Of a DNA stretch of 64,000 bases, positions 20,164-29,930 are shown piece after piece. The position numbers were made by a program, and so were the translations under genes. How positions within the stretch are numbered: position 1 is the stretch's first letter; every line of letters starts with the position of its first letter. The stretch is from assembly GCF_900113575.1 (NCBI RefSeq), contig NZ_FOPV01000001.1:124001-188000 (forward strand). The letters are read 5' to 3'. This DNA is from Nitrosospira sp. Nsp14. Its GTDB lineage: Bacteria > Pseudomonadota > Gammaproteobacteria > Burkholderiales > Nitrosomonadaceae. Below the pieces are notes generated by a model, which ran no database searches, had not been told where the DNA came from, and worked only from the letters and a program-made list of their open reading frames with translations.

Positions 20164-20220
20164 CGCGGGCAACCTCATTGAAAAGACGACGGCCGGTAAG
20201 GTTAAAAGTTCTTGCCCGCG
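20164..20220. repeat. Nested inverted repeat between GDT1 and Fe-S genes
   Basis: A perfect 9-base inverted repeat, CGCGGGCAA (20164-20172) and TTGCCCGCG (20212-20220), encloses a second one, AACCT (20171-20175) and AGGTT (20199-20203). It lies in the 305-base divergent gap between the GDT1-family and Fe-S genes. It has no T tract, so it is not a terminator; it could be a structured leader or protein-binding site. Confidence 0.5.
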
Positions 20221-20294
20221 CTATTTCGGAACAAAAATGAATGCTCGCCCCGGGCTCGCGCGCAGGTGCGAACGGCTCCGGTAAAAGCCGGTCT

Positions 20295-21725
20295 ATGTTT
20301 AAGACCATGAAGCCAACGGACCTTCCAGCTGACCTTTCCTCCTCTTCCGAACATCGCGTTGAACGCGCCGATATCAGTTCGGAAGCAAGCCGCTGTGTCG
20401 CGTGCGGTCTTTGTCTGCCGCATTGCCCAACTTACCGAATAACCTTGTCCGAGGCGGACTCGCCGCGCGGCCGCATTGCGCTCATAGGTGGCGTCACGGC
20501 GGGACGAATTCCGATCAACGAGCGTTTCGCGCTGCATATGGATCGCTGTCTGACGTGTCGCGCTTGCGAGTCCGTATGCCCCAACCAGGTGCGTTTTGGT
20601 CCGTTGATGGATGCGGCCCGGACAATGCTGGAGTCTCCCCGAAATGGCTTTCGGGGAGAGCAGGTGAGGCGAAGGTCCGGCCTGCGAAAATGGATTGAAC
20701 GAGAATTCATCGCGAAACCCGCGCGTCTGGACGCGCTGCGTCCGCTTGTGCGTTTATATCAGAACAGCGGGTTGCAAAAATGGGTTCGGAAGTCCCGACT
20801 ATTACACGGAACGAGGCTTGCCGCGCTGGAGACGCAGCTGCCGTTCATTGATAAGCCTGCGACCTCATCCGGCACGATCAACGCGGGGAAATGGCGAGAA
20901 ATTTATCCTGCTTCAACGCGATCAGCGCAACCTGGCGGCGAAATCGGCCTCTTCCTCGGTTGCGTAGCGCGGCTGACGGATGCAGCCACGCTTAACGCGG
21001 CAATATTCGTGCTCAATCGCCTAGGCTACACGGTGCATGTGCCAGACACCCAAACCTGCTGTGGCGCTTTGCATCAGCATAGCGGCGACCGTATCACGGC
21101 AGAGAAGTTGGCGCTTGAGAACGTCGCAGCGTTCAACAGCTTGAATCTGGACGCGATCCTCAGTACGGCGTCCGGATGCGGGGTCCAGTTGGCGGAATAC
21201 GGGTTGTCACCGTTCTCGCAAATGTCCAGTTTACGTTCTCACGCGGGAGACAATGCGGCTGGAAGCCTCCTAGCCGATAGGCCAGCCTTAAAAAAACTTT
21301 CTGCCAGGGTCATGGATATCAGCGCCTTCTTGGCAACGGCTGAAGGTTGGGACGAGGTAACGCTCGTCCCTCTGCCGCATAAAATTGCGGTACACGAACC
21401 CTGCACCTTACGGAATGTGTTGCGGGGTTCGTCCCATGTCTATTCATTGCTCGCGCGCATCCCGGGCGCAGTGGTGGCGCCCATGGCTGGCAACGATCAG
21501 TGCTGCGGCGCAGCCGGCACGTATTTTATCGACCAGCCGGAGATGGCAGCGGCGCTGCTGCACGACAAGATGTCCGCGATCAAGGCCAGCGGTGCGCGCT
21601 ACCTCGCGACATCCAATATCGGCTGCGCCATGCAGATGGGCGCCGCGCTGCGCGAAGCAGGCTCGGAGATCGAGGTCGTGCATCCAGTGACGCTGATTGC
21701 GCGGCAAATGGGTATACAATTATAA
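20295..21725 (+). CDS. GlcF-like iron-sulfur oxidoreductase subunit
   Basis: A 476-residue protein. An N-terminal two-cluster ferredoxin region holds C-V-A-C-G-L-C-L-P-H-C-P and C-L-T-C-R-A-C-E-S-V-C-P. Two CCG (heterodisulfide-reductase type) domains follow, with C-C-G-A-L and C-C-G-A-A-G near residues 255 and 405. This is the layout of GlcF, the Fe-S subunit of glycolate oxidase. No FAD subunits (GlcD/GlcE) are nearby, so the electron donor is unknown and other 2-hydroxyacid or lactate oxidases are possible. A frame from 20241 is open; the ATG at 20295 is a judgement call. coq7 follows closely. Confidence 0.8.
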   Translation: MFKTMKPTDLPADLSSSSEHRVERADISSEASRCVACGLCLPHCPTYRITLSEADSPRGRIALIGGVTAGRIPINERFALHMDRCLTCRACESVCPNQVRFGPLMDAARTMLESPRNGFRGEQVRRRSGLRKWIEREFIAKPARLDALRPLVRLYQNSGLQKWVRKSRLLHGTRLAALETQLPFIDKPATSSGTINAGKWREIYPASTRSAQPGGEIGLFLGCVARLTDAATLNAAIFVLNRLGYTVHVPDTQTCCGALHQHSGDRITAEKLALENVAAFNSLNLDAILSTASGCGVQLAEYGLSPFSQMSSLRSHAGDNAAGSLLADRPALKKLSARVMDISAFLATAEGWDEVTLVPLPHKIAVHEPCTLRNVLRGSSHVYSLLARIPGAVVAPMAGNDQCCGAAGTYFIDQPEMAAALLHDKMSAIKASGARYLATSNIGCAMQMGAALREAGSEIEVVHPVTLIARQMGIQL

Positions 21726-21768
21726 ATATCCCAAATAATTGGTTAGTAATTGCTTAGGGAGGACTTCC

Positions 21769-22395
21769 ATGCCCAACATCGACAAGTTCATCATCGGTTT
21801 TGATCACGCGCTGCGCACATTGCTGACGCCGGCGCAAACGCTGCGGCCGGTGCCGGGGACGGAACTGCCGGAAAGCGAGCTGAACGATTGGGAGAGGCGC
21901 GAAGCTACCGCCCTGATGCGGGTGAATCACGTCGGAGAGATTTGCGCGCAGGCGCTTTATCAAGGCCAGGCTATGACCGCACACAATCCGGATGTACAGG
22001 ATACGCTGGCGCAGGCGGCGCGTGAAGAAACCGAACACCTCGCGTGGACTGAGCGGCGTATTGCCGAATTGAGCGGACGCAAGAGTGTCCTGAATCCGTT
22101 ATGGTACGGCGGGTCGTTCGCCATTGGTGCTTTAGCCGGCATGCTGGGCGATAAATGGAATCTTGGCTTTCTTGCAGAAACGGAGCGTCAGGTGGAGGCA
22201 CATCTCGCCGGGCATTTAAAGCGGCTGCCACATAACGACGGAAAAAGCCGCGCCATAGTCGCACAGATGCAGATTGACGAAGCCGGGCACGCCACGACCG
22301 CGATGGCTCATGGCGGGGCCGAGTTGCCGGCTCCGGTAAAGCTGATGATGAAAGTGGGTTCGTCTGTTATGACGAGAACGGCTTACTGGGTATAA
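21769..22395 (+). CDS. coq7: Coq7-type demethoxyubiquinone hydroxylase
   Basis: A 208-residue ferritin-like di-iron monooxygenase for the last hydroxylation in ubiquinone synthesis. The metal ligands sit in the expected repeats: [22 protein letters not shown] and D-E-A-G-H. A strong AGGGAGGA is placed before the ATG at 21769. The pathway supplies the quinone that ammonia oxidisers use for electrons from hydroxylamine oxidation. Confidence 0.95.
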   Translation: MPNIDKFIIGFDHALRTLLTPAQTLRPVPGTELPESELNDWERREATALMRVNHVGEICAQALYQGQAMTAHNPDVQDTLAQAAREETEHLAWTERRIAELSGRKSVLNPLWYGGSFAIGALAGMLGDKWNLGFLAETERQVEAHLAGHLKRLPHNDGKSRAIVAQMQIDEAGHATTAMAHGGAELPAPVKLMMKVGSSVMTRTAYWV

Positions 22396-22448
22396 ATAGC
22401 AATCCGTCCGAGAAGCGTTATTGTACTTTATCTCGTTTCAGGCCACTG

Positions 22449-22865
22449 TCATTCCTCCACGATCTCGAAGTTGTGTGTCAGTTCCGCCGTTTTTGCCAGC
22501 ATTATTGAAGCCGAGCAGTATTTTTCCGCAGAGAGCTTGATTGCCCGCTCCACCTGGGCGGAATTCAGTTTTTTTCCTGTCAGAATAAAATGGAAATGAA
22601 TGCGCGTGAACACTTTGGGTTCCTGAGCGGCGCGCTCGGCCTCGATTTCCACCACGCAATCGCTGATATCCTGACGGCTCTTTTTAAGGATCATCACGAC
22701 GTCGAAAGCCGCGCAACCGCCGGCTCCCATCAGCAGCATTTCCATCGGGCGCGGGCCCGAATTTTTGCCGCCTGCTTCCGGCGGGCCATCCATGAGCACG
22801 GTATGACCGCTCCCCGATTCCGCCAGAAAGCTTGCCTCATCCTTCCATTTGACGCGTGCTTTCAT
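22449..22865 (-). CDS. OsmC family peroxide-reducing protein
   Basis: A 138-residue OsmC/Ohr superfamily protein. The two redox cysteines are visible in G-G-C-A-A-F-D (about residue 55) and K-Y-C-S-A-S (about residue 117). It most resembles the YhfA-like branch (R-P-M-E-M-L-L-M-G-A-G-G-C). Relatives reduce organic hydroperoxides or act in thiol metabolism. The ATG at 22865 has a GGGAT upstream; 25 further codons of open frame are Arg-rich and unconserved. Confidence 0.9.
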   Translation of the reverse strand: MKARVKWKDEASFLAESGSGHTVLMDGPPEAGGKNSGPRPMEMLLMGAGGCAAFDVVMILKKSRQDISDCVVEIEAERAAQEPKVFTRIHFHFILTGKKLNSAQVERAIKLSAEKYCSASIMLAKTAELTHNFEIVEE

Positions 22866-23122
22866 GTGATCCCTTTCAAAAAAATTTGTCCCAAAACGGG
22901 CGCGAGCGCGCAATCTGGCGAACACCCTGCTGCGCGGCATTTTACCTATAGTCCGATTCTATCAGCTACGCGTTCCTGACGACTGCTGCTGAGAATTCCC
23001 CCTGATGGTCCAGGTACAAAAATAGCAACAGGAATGGATCGGCGGGCGGTTATGGACTGTCTTGGAAGGTGTCGGGCGTCCGAGGCGTCCGGTGCGTTTA
23101 TATAGAGCGTCCAGAGGTAAAT

Positions 23123-23869
23123 TCAGGAGGTGAGCCAATACCATCCTATACCAATGACCTCGTGGAAGAACAAACTGCTTTTTTGCAGCGCCGCAGCGGT
23201 AGGAATGAGTACGAAAATATCCGTTCTATGACGAGTCGTGTAGCCCGTGGCTGCAGGGCTGATTTTAAACCCTGCCTGTTCAAACTCTCTTGCCGCTCGA
23301 GGCATATGCCAGGCGTGAGTGACGAGGGCAATACGGCCGATGCCCTCCTTCTGCAGTATTGCAAAGCTGTTATAGGCATTTTCACGGGTGTTGCGCGCAA
23401 CAGTTTCGATCCATTTCACCGGAACCGTGAATTCCCGTTCCAGCACCGCCTTCATTTGTGCCGCCTCAACAGAACCATGGTCGGCGGGGTCGCCACCCGT
23501 GGCCAATATTGGTTTACCAGTTTGCTGATGCAGCCAAGCGGCATATCGGACGCGCTCCAGGCTGAAGCGTCCCACAGTATCGCCGTGATACTCCGGGGCA
23601 TTATAGTAGGTGCCGCCCCCCAGCACGACGATGGCCTGGATGTCTTTGTCCAGGGAATTGCGGCGTGGGGCGGGCTCCAATGTCCGCAGCAGTGCGTCAG
23701 CCACGAGCGGGATGGACAGCAGGTAGAGCAAAGCCAGCGCGGCGACGACCATAGCCTTACCCAATCCCGGCTTGCATCTCAGCAGCAGGACCCCTAGCAT
23801 GCCCAACAGAATGAGATTGAATGGAGGGAGCAGAAACGCGCTGGCCACGTTGGTCGCGAACCAGTTCAT
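23123..23869 (-). CDS. YdcF/ElyC family (DUF218) membrane protein
   Basis: A 248-residue protein with two N-terminal membrane helices (about residues 13-30 and 36-56) followed by a DUF218 domain. Motifs are I-V-V-L-G-G-G (about 78-84), A-T-G-G, the conserved S-x-x-T-x-E-N-A-like R-N-T-R-E-N-A, and V-T-H-A-W-H-M-P-R-A. ElyC-type members act in envelope glycan metabolism; the precise reaction is unknown. The 257 bases between it and the OsmC gene hold nothing recognisable. Confidence 0.88.
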   Translation of the reverse strand: MNWFATNVASAFLLPPFNLILLGMLGVLLLRCKPGLGKAMVVAALALLYLLSIPLVADALLRTLEPAPRRNSLDKDIQAIVVLGGGTYYNAPEYHGDTVGRFSLERVRYAAWLHQQTGKPILATGGDPADHGSVEAAQMKAVLEREFTVPVKWIETVARNTRENAYNSFAILQKEGIGRIALVTHAWHMPRAAREFEQAGFKISPAATGYTTRHRTDIFVLIPTAAALQKSSLFFHEVIGIGWYWLTS

Positions 23870-23954
23870 GATTAAGTGCGTACTTCAAGGAAACGAGGCA
23901 AACGATGCATCGCCGAGCGCTACCCGCGCCCAACTGTCTTTTCCGCAATCACAA

Positions 23955-23989
23955 ATAAAAAGCCGGCGACCACTGCGCCGGCTTTTTTG
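23955..23989. terminator. Bidirectional intrinsic terminator
   Basis: AGCCGGCG (23961-23968) pairs with CGCCGGCT (23976-23983), flanked by five A on one side and six T on the other, so it works in both directions. It lies just after the cytochrome c stop on the minus strand. Confidence 0.9.
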
Positions 23990-24005
23990 TGAGTCAACGT
24001 CAGGT

Positions 24006-24317
24006 TTACTTGAGCGTCAGAACCCATGCTGCCAGGGTTTTAGCATTGGCATCGCTAACGTGCGCATTCGGGGGCATCGGTACCGGACCCCAGACACCAT
24101 TACTTCCTTTCTTTATTTTATCTGCCAGATATGCTTCGGCTTTCGGGTCATCCTTATACTTGGCGGCGATATCCTTCAATGCGGGGCCGACCAGTTTCTT
24201 GTCAACAGTGTGACAGTTTGTGCACCCGTTGGCTTTCGCCAAGTCCGCGTTTGCTTGCGCGGTGCCCACCATCAACAGGGCTGATGCCGCAACCATTCCC
24301 ATCCAGACAGCTCTCAT
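24006..24317 (-). CDS. Class I cytochrome c (c-551/c-552 type)
   Basis: A 103-residue periplasmic mono-haem cytochrome. A signal peptide ends about A-Q-A (residue 22). The haem motif is C-T-N-C-H (32-36), and the distal Met ligand is M81 in P-V-P-M-P-P-N. It carries electrons between periplasmic complexes; in ammonia oxidisers such cytochromes accept electrons downstream of hydroxylamine oxidation, but its specific partner cannot be read. GGAG precedes the ATG at 24317. It lies 17 bases after the DUF255 gene and probably shares its transcript. Confidence 0.93.
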   Translation of the reverse strand: MRAVWMGMVAASALLMVGTAQANADLAKANGCTNCHTVDKKLVGPALKDIAAKYKDDPKAEAYLADKIKKGSNGVWGPVPMPPNAHVSDANAKTLAAWVLTLK

Positions 24318-24334
24318 ACTCACTCCTTTATCCG

Positions 24335-26428
24335 TTAATTATAGAAAGGGGCTCCTATCTTACCGTGAATTTCGCAGACGCGCAGCAATTCATGCACATC
24401 CGTAATCGCCGGTAAGCATTTAACGCCGTGGCAAACCCAGGCGTTGACAGTATTATCTACTCCTGCCGGTTTACTCAGACTCATCGGTAGATCAACAAGT
24501 TCCACGGGCAACACAAACACAAGCGTGTAGGGCGAAACGAACCGTAACGCGTCCTCCCATTCTTTCAGCGCTTGCGCCTGACCGCGCAGAATGACGAGCG
24601 TTGGTGGAAAGAGAGACTGTTCGAGTGTCGTCAACAGGCTGCAACATAAACTGGGATAACGTAATAACGTGGGATAGAACAAACTCAGGGCACGCTCCGC
24701 AGCCTGCAAGTAACGGAATTCGCCGAGCAAATGCCCTAACCGTTGCAACGCGGATGCTGCAACCCCGTTGCCAGACGGTGTGGCATCGTCATGGCTGGGC
24801 TTGGGGCGATGAATGAGCTTTTCGTGGTCGTGGCTGGTGAAAAAAAATCCGTCCGCCTCCTGATCTTCGAATTGCTCCAGTAGCACATCGGCCAGCGCGA
24901 CGGCAAAATCCAGGTCAGTCCGGCGAAACTCAGCCTGCATCAATTCCAGCAGCCCATCCAGCAAAAAGGCATAATCATCGAGGTAGGCATTGAGATGCGC
25001 TTTGCCATCCTTATAGGTTGCAAGGAGGCGATTGTTTTTCCATAGGGTGGAACGGATGAAATCCACCGCACGGGCAGCTGATCGGATCCAGTCTTGGCGA
25101 CGGAATACCCGCCCGGCGTGCGCCATCCCTTTTATCATCAACCCATTCCAGCTGGTAAGGATTTTCTCGTCTCGGCCTGGACGGACGCGTGATTCCCTCT
25201 GGTTTAAGAGTTTTTCCCGCGCCGATGCGAGCTTCTGTTGCGCTTCCTCCACACTGACGCCGACCGCATGTGCTACGACGTCAGCAATCGGCCGCGTGAT
25301 TTCGAGATTCCAATGCTTGCCCTCGAAGTTCGGGTCGTCCGAAAGTCCGTAGTAAGGAGCGACGATGGCATATTCTTCCGGGCGCAGAAGCCGCGCCACC
25401 TCATTGCGATCCCAAACATAGAATTTGCCTTCCTCGTTCTCGGAATCGGCGTCCAAGGTGGAGTAATAGCCCGCTCCGGTGACGTCTGATTCGGTTGCCT
25501 GCGGCTGCATTTCGCGCATGACCCAGCGGGCTGTTTCCTCAACAACCCGCTCAAACAGCGGATTACGTGTGGCTAGCCAAGCATCGGCATACAGTCGCAG
25601 CAGCGGCGCGTTGTCATAAAGCATTTTTTCGAAGTGGGGAATGCGCCAGTATGAGTCGGTACTGTAACGGCAGAAACCACCGCCCAACTGGTCATAGATA
25701 CCGCCTTCGGCCATCTTTTGCAGCGTATGGCTCGACATGTGACCCGCGTCCTTATCACCCGCGGCAAAATAGCGGCGCAGGCAGAATTCCAGTTCCGCGG
25801 GATGGAGAAATTTCGGCGTCTCGCCAAAACCGCCGTTGACCGGATCGAAACGCTTTTTCAATTCCACCAGAGCCTGGTCAAGCGGCTGCTCTGAAAAAGC
25901 TGGCGCAGACACACTTTTGGACGGCAGCAGGTTCGCGAATGACTTCAACAGCGAGGCACCCTGCCGCTCGATATCCGCACTGCGCGTGTTATAGGCCTCG
26001 GCGACGCGGGGCAAAAGGTCGAGGAAGCCTGGGAGGCCATGCCGTGACGTTTTAGGGAAGTACGTCCCACCGAAGAAAGGGTTCTGGTCGGGCGTGAGAA
26101 ACAGCGTGAGCGGCCAGCCACCGCTACGCTGCGTCAGCATATAGTGAGCGGTCTGGTAGATCTGATCAAGATCCGGCCGCTCCTCGCGATCCACCTTGAT
26201 GTTGACGAAGTAGTGGTTCATCGCCGCCGCAACCTGAGCGTCTTCGAAGCATTCATGGGCCATGACGTGGCACCAGTGACAGGCCGAGTAGCCCACGGAA
26301 AGCAATATCGGCTTGTTATGCGCGCGGGCGAGGGTCAGTGCCTCGTCCCCCCATGGGTACCAGTCCACGGGGTTATCCAGGTGCTGAAGAAGGTACGGGC
26401 TTGTCTCGCTGCCAAGATGGTTCGGCAC
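24335..26428 (-). CDS. DUF255 thioredoxin-domain protein (YyaL/spermatogenesis-associated 20 type)
   Basis: A 697-residue protein. An N-terminal thioredoxin-like domain opens [15 protein letters not shown] and carries C-H-W-C (Cys50, Cys53) plus [10 protein letters not shown] long alpha/alpha-toroid region follows that resembles carbohydrate-active folds ([20 protein letters not shown]). Its function is unknown. The GTG at 26428 gives the family N-terminus; the open frame up to 26557 would overlap ilvD by 94 bases and is not conserved. Confidence 0.9.
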   Translation of the reverse strand: MPNHLGSETSPYLLQHLDNPVDWYPWGDEALTLARAHNKPILLSVGYSACHWCHVMAHECFEDAQVAAAMNHYFVNIKVDREERPDLDQIYQTAHYMLTQRSGGWPLTLFLTPDQNPFFGGTYFPKTSRHGLPGFLDLLPRVAEAYNTRSADIERQGASLLKSFANLLPSKSVSAPAFSEQPLDQALVELKKRFDPVNGGFGETPKFLHPAELEFCLRRYFAAGDKDAGHMSSHTLQKMAEGGIYDQLGGGFCRYSTDSYWRIPHFEKMLYDNAPLLRLYADAWLATRNPLFERVVEETARWVMREMQPQATESDVTGAGYYSTLDADSENEEGKFYVWDRNEVARLLRPEEYAIVAPYYGLSDDPNFEGKHWNLEITRPIADVVAHAVGVSVEEAQQKLASAREKLLNQRESRVRPGRDEKILTSWNGLMIKGMAHAGRVFRRQDWIRSAARAVDFIRSTLWKNNRLLATYKDGKAHLNAYLDDYAFLLDGLLELMQAEFRRTDLDFAVALADVLLEQFEDQEADGFFFTSHDHEKLIHRPKPSHDDATPSGNGVAASALQRLGHLLGEFRYLQAAERALSLFYPTLLRYPSLCCSLLTTLEQSLFPPTLVILRGQAQALKEWEDALRFVSPYTLVFVLPVELVDLPMSLSKPAGVDNTVNAWVCHGVKCLPAITDVHELLRVCEIHGKIGAPFYN

Positions 26429-26443
26429 GATTTTATCCCAGCG

Positions 26444-26462
26444 CCGAAGGTTGAACCTTCGG
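26444..26462 (-). other. Short hairpin after ilvD stop
   Basis: CCGAAGG (26444-26450) and CCTTCGG (26456-26462) form a perfect 7-bp stem with a 5-base loop, directly after the ilvD stop and before the DUF255 start. No T tract follows, so it is unlikely to terminate and may tune or stabilise the shared transcript. Confidence 0.5.
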
Positions 26463-26463
26463 G

Positions 26464-28137
26464 TTAATCGGTTACGGCTCCCTGGCTTGCGGTCGAAACC
26501 AGCCTCGCATACTTTGAGAGCACGCCGCGCGTATAACGCGGCGGCGGTGGAGTCCAATCCGCGCGGCGGCGCGCAAGCTCATCCTCTGGCACATTGAGCT
26601 GCAGCAGCCTTGCCTCGGCATCGATGGTGATCGAATCCCCTTCATGTACGAGTGCGATGGTGCCACCGACGAAAGCTTCAGGCGCAACATGCCCGACTAC
26701 CATCCCGTACGTCCCCCCGGAAAAACGACCGTCCGTAATCAGGCCGACCGAATCGCCTAAACCTTCGCCGATCAGGGCTGAAGTGGGGGAGAGCATTTCG
26801 CGCATGCCAGGCCCGCCTTTGGGGCCTTCGTAGCGGATGACGACCACGTCGCCGGGCTGGATCTGGCGCGCGAGGATAGCCGCCATGCAGGTTTCTTCCG
26901 ATTCGAAAACCCTTGCCGGTCCCGTAATTTTCGGGTTTTTAACCCCGGTAATCTTGGCCACGCAACCCTCGGTGGAAAGATTGCCCTTGAGTATGGCGAG
27001 GTGGCCCTGGGCATACATGGGATTGTCCCATTGCCGGATGATATCCTGATCGGTCCGCGGTGCGGCCGGCACATCTTTTAACACCTCCGCCACCGTCTGG
27101 CCGCTGATCGTAACGCAGTCGCCGTGCAAGAGACCATGTTCGAGCAGCATCTTCATTACCTGTGGAACCCCGCCCGCCTTATGCAGATCGGTGGCAACAT
27201 ACCGTCCCGAGGGCTTAAGGTCACACAGGACCGGCACGCTGCCGCGTATGCGTTCGAAATCGTCGATCGTCCATGGCACTTCGGCCGCATGGGCGATGGC
27301 CAGAAAGTGCAATACCGCATTGGTCGAGCCACCCACCGCCATGATTACGGCAATAGCGTTCTCAATGGACTTGCGGGTGATAATGTCGCGCGGCCGCAGC
27401 TGCTTCTTGAGGGCTTCAACCAGCACTTCCGCGGAACGGGCTGCGCTCTCGCCCTTCTCATCGTCCTCCGCCGCCATGGTAGACGAGTACGGCAGACTCA
27501 TGCCCATCGCCTCGAAAGCGGACGACATGCTATTCGCTGTGAACATACCCCCGCAGGAACCTGCACCCGGACACGCATGGCGCTCGACTTCGAGCAGTTC
27601 CTTTTCATCTATCTTGTGCGCAGTATATTGGCCGACAGCCTCGAAGGCGCTCACAATGGTGAGGTCTCGCCCTTTGTAATGGCCGGGCTTGATGGTCCCG
27701 CCATAGACAAAAATCGCTGGGACATTCATTCGCGCCATCGCGATCATTGCGCCCGGCATGTTCTTATCACAGCCACCCACCGCAATCACGCCGTCCATGC
27801 TTTCCGCCTGCACGGCAGTCTCAATCGAGTCCGCAATCACTTCCCGAGACACTAGGGAATACCTCATGCCTTCCGTTCCCATGGAAATCCCATCGGAAAC
27901 CGTAATCGTGCCGAACATTTGCGGCATCGCACCGGCTTTTTTCAGGGCGTGCTCTGCCTTCAGCGCCAGCTCATTCAATCCCTTGTTGCAGGGGGTGATG
28001 GTCGAGAAACCGTTGGCTACGCCGACAATGGGTTTGTCGAAATCCCTGTCGCTGAAACCGACCGCCCGCAACATGGCGCGGTTGGGAGAACGCTGCGCAC
28101 CCTGGGTAATAGCCCGGCTGCGTTGATTATCTGGCAT
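26464..28137 (-). CDS. ilvD: Dihydroxy-acid dehydratase
   Basis: A 557-residue Fe-S dehydratase of branched-chain amino acid synthesis, converting dihydroxyisovalerate and dihydroxymethylvalerate to the keto acids. Cluster cysteines lie in [13 protein letters not shown] and [16 protein letters not shown]. The C-terminal [10 protein letters not shown] motif is intact. TAAGGAGC lies close before the ATG. It starts a minus-strand run with the DUF255 and cytochrome c genes and is divergent from lgt over 317 bases. Confidence 0.97.
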   Translation of the reverse strand: MPDNQRSRAITQGAQRSPNRAMLRAVGFSDRDFDKPIVGVANGFSTITPCNKGLNELALKAEHALKKAGAMPQMFGTITVSDGISMGTEGMRYSLVSREVIADSIETAVQAESMDGVIAVGGCDKNMPGAMIAMARMNVPAIFVYGGTIKPGHYKGRDLTIVSAFEAVGQYTAHKIDEKELLEVERHACPGAGSCGGMFTANSMSSAFEAMGMSLPYSSTMAAEDDEKGESAARSAEVLVEALKKQLRPRDIITRKSIENAIAVIMAVGGSTNAVLHFLAIAHAAEVPWTIDDFERIRGSVPVLCDLKPSGRYVATDLHKAGGVPQVMKMLLEHGLLHGDCVTISGQTVAEVLKDVPAAPRTDQDIIRQWDNPMYAQGHLAILKGNLSTEGCVAKITGVKNPKITGPARVFESEETCMAAILARQIQPGDVVVIRYEGPKGGPGMREMLSPTSALIGEGLGDSVGLITDGRFSGGTYGMVVGHVAPEAFVGGTIALVHEGDSITIDAEARLLQLNVPEDELARRRADWTPPPPRYTRGVLSKYARLVSTASQGAVTD

Positions 28138-28257
28138 GTATGCTCCTTAAATATCGAAAAACCTGAAGTGCCTCAATTGCCGAGGACGGGAACCAAAGGC
28201 TGAATTTTTCGCCCTGGGTGAAAGAAAGGCTGTTAACGGCCCTTTTTCCATGTCCTC

Positions 28258-28288
28258 TTGGGTGAACCGTGATCGCCGTATGTATAAT
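28258..28288 (+). promoter_or_regulatory. Candidate sigma70 promoter for lgt
   Basis: TTGGGT at 28258-28263 and a consensus TATAAT at 28283-28288 are separated by 19 bases, slightly long. It points toward lgt, giving a leader of about 160 bases. Nothing else is recognised in the 317-base gap between ilvD and lgt. Confidence 0.4.
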
Positions 28289-28454
28289 TGCTCAGCGATG
28301 CTGGAGACACATCCGCGGCGTCATCTCGGACTTCGCCGGGATTCGTCTAGATCAACAGATGTGGGCTTTGCATGTGCCGCAGCCCGCGCAAGCGGTATGA
28401 CATTTGTCGCTTTGCAGGATCCACAATCATTTTACATCAAATAAGCGGAAGACC

Positions 28455-29309
28455 ATGCTCGTCCATCCTCAGTTCGACCCCATTGCCGTTCATCTTGGGC
28501 CCCTCGCGGTCAGGTGGTATGGGCTCATGTATCTGTTGGGATTCGCTCTTTTCATACTGCTGGGTCGATACCGCATCAAGCAAAATTCCAAAGGGGCATT
28601 TACCAATAACATGCTCGACGACATGCTGTTCTATGGCGTGCTGGGGGTGATTTTAGGCGGGCGCCTGGGCTTTGTAATATTTTATCAGTTTGGCTATTAC
28701 CTGCAGCACCCGCTGGAAATCTTTGCCGTATGGCAGGGGGGAATGTCCTTCCATGGCGGTTTTCTGGGCGTTATCACCGCGATGGCCGTGTTGGCACGGA
28801 AATACAAGCTCCCCTGGCTGGCCGTGACGGATTTTATCGCGCCGTTGGTACCCTTGGGGCTGGGCGCGGGGCGCCTCGGCAATTTTATCAATGCAGAGTT
28901 ATGGGGACGCCCTACCGATGTTTCATGGGGCATGATCTTTCCAGATGTGGATGCGATCCCGCGGCACCCGTCCCAACTGTATGAGTTTGCCCTGGAAGGG
29001 ATCGCATTTTTTGTATTATTGTGGCTTTATTCGGCCAAACCGAGGCCGGTGGGCGCGGTTTCGGGCATGTTTCTAGTCGGCTATGGCGTATTCCGTTCAG
29101 CGGCGGAATTTTTTCGTGAACCTGACGATGGGTTCATGGGGGTGCTGACATTAGGGATCAGCATGGGGCAATGGCTGTCACTACCAATGATCGTGGCGGG
29201 GGTGATCATGATCGCTTGGGCCTATCGTACACCGTCCGTGCCACCTGTGCGGGAGACGGTGGACAAGCCCGCCAGACCGGCCCCCTCACGGAAACGAAAC
29301 GGGCGTTAA
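28455..29309 (+). CDS. lgt: Prolipoprotein diacylglyceryl transferase
   Basis: A 284-residue inner-membrane enzyme that adds diacylglycerol to the lipobox cysteine, the first step in lipoprotein maturation. It has seven hydrophobic segments. Motifs include the N-terminal V-R-W-Y-G-L, G-G-R-L-G-F and the Lgt signature [20 protein letters not shown] precedes the ATG at 28455. It would process the lipoproteins encoded at 6430 and 31507. The C-terminus is basic and Pro-rich. Confidence 0.96.
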   Translation: MLVHPQFDPIAVHLGPLAVRWYGLMYLLGFALFILLGRYRIKQNSKGAFTNNMLDDMLFYGVLGVILGGRLGFVIFYQFGYYLQHPLEIFAVWQGGMSFHGGFLGVITAMAVLARKYKLPWLAVTDFIAPLVPLGLGAGRLGNFINAELWGRPTDVSWGMIFPDVDAIPRHPSQLYEFALEGIAFFVLLWLYSAKPRPVGAVSGMFLVGYGVFRSAAEFFREPDDGFMGVLTLGISMGQWLSLPMIVAGVIMIAWAYRTPSVPPVRETVDKPARPAPSRKRNGR

Positions 29310-29327
29310 AACTACGGCGTAAAATTT

Positions 29328-29927
29328 ATGTCCTTGCGCCGTTCCTATACAATCATCGCCCCGCTTTACGATGCCTTGCTCGAGACCGCAGGCGGCAGGC
29401 TGCGCGCTGCAAGCCTCGCGCAGCTGCCACAGCAAGGGACTCAGGACATCCTGATCAGTGGTATTGGTACCGGCCTCGATCTCCCTCATCTTCCTCCCGG
29501 ACATACTTATACCGGCCTTGATCTCACCGCGGCCATGTTGGAAAGGGTAAAACCCCGCATAGGAAACCTTCAGATGAACCTTGTGCAGGGCAATAGCATG
29601 GCTCTGCCTTTCGCGAACGAATGCTTCGACCATGTCGTGCTGCATCTAATCCTGGCGATTGTTCCCGATGGACGCGCCTGTCTGCGAGAAACGGCGCGCG
29701 TATTGAAGCCAGGCGGCAGCGTGCTGGTACTGGACAAATTTCTCAAGCCGGGCGAAACCGCGCCGTTGAGGCGCATGCTGAATCTATTGTCCCGGCATCT
29801 CGTGACGCGGCTCGATGTCGTGTTTGAGGAAGTGCTGGCGGCTGTGCCGGAATTGAAGGTTGCCGGCGATATGCCGGTGCTTGCGGGTGGCTGGTTTCGC
29901 AGCATTCGTTTAACAAAGGCTGGGTAG
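29328..29927 (+). CDS. Class I SAM-dependent methyltransferase
   Basis: A 199-residue methyltransferase of the UbiE/phospholipid type. The N-terminus S-Y-T-I-I-A-P-L-Y-D is typical of that group, and motif I appears as I-S-G-I-G-T-G-L-D-L. Motif II (H-V-V-L-H-L-I-L-A-I) and V-L-K-P-G-G are also present. The substrate is not known; phosphatidylethanolamine or a quinone precursor are possible. It lies 18 bases after lgt and 3 bases before the next gene, so the three form an operon. Confidence 0.85.
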   Translation: MSLRRSYTIIAPLYDALLETAGGRLRAASLAQLPQQGTQDILISGIGTGLDLPHLPPGHTYTGLDLTAAMLERVKPRIGNLQMNLVQGNSMALPFANECFDHVVLHLILAIVPDGRACLRETARVLKPGGSVLVLDKFLKPGETAPLRRMLNLLSRHLVTRLDVVFEEVLAAVPELKVAGDMPVLAGGWFRSIRLTKAG

Positions 29928-29930
29928 CTG

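Noticed and set aside
23069-23797. 242-codon plus-strand frame opposite the YdcF-like gene
   Set aside because: The minus-strand YdcF protein has clear motifs; this frame has none.
26429-26557. Longer N-terminus for the DUF255 protein
   Set aside because: It would overlap ilvD by 94 bases and add residues not found in the family; GTG 26428 gives the standard start.
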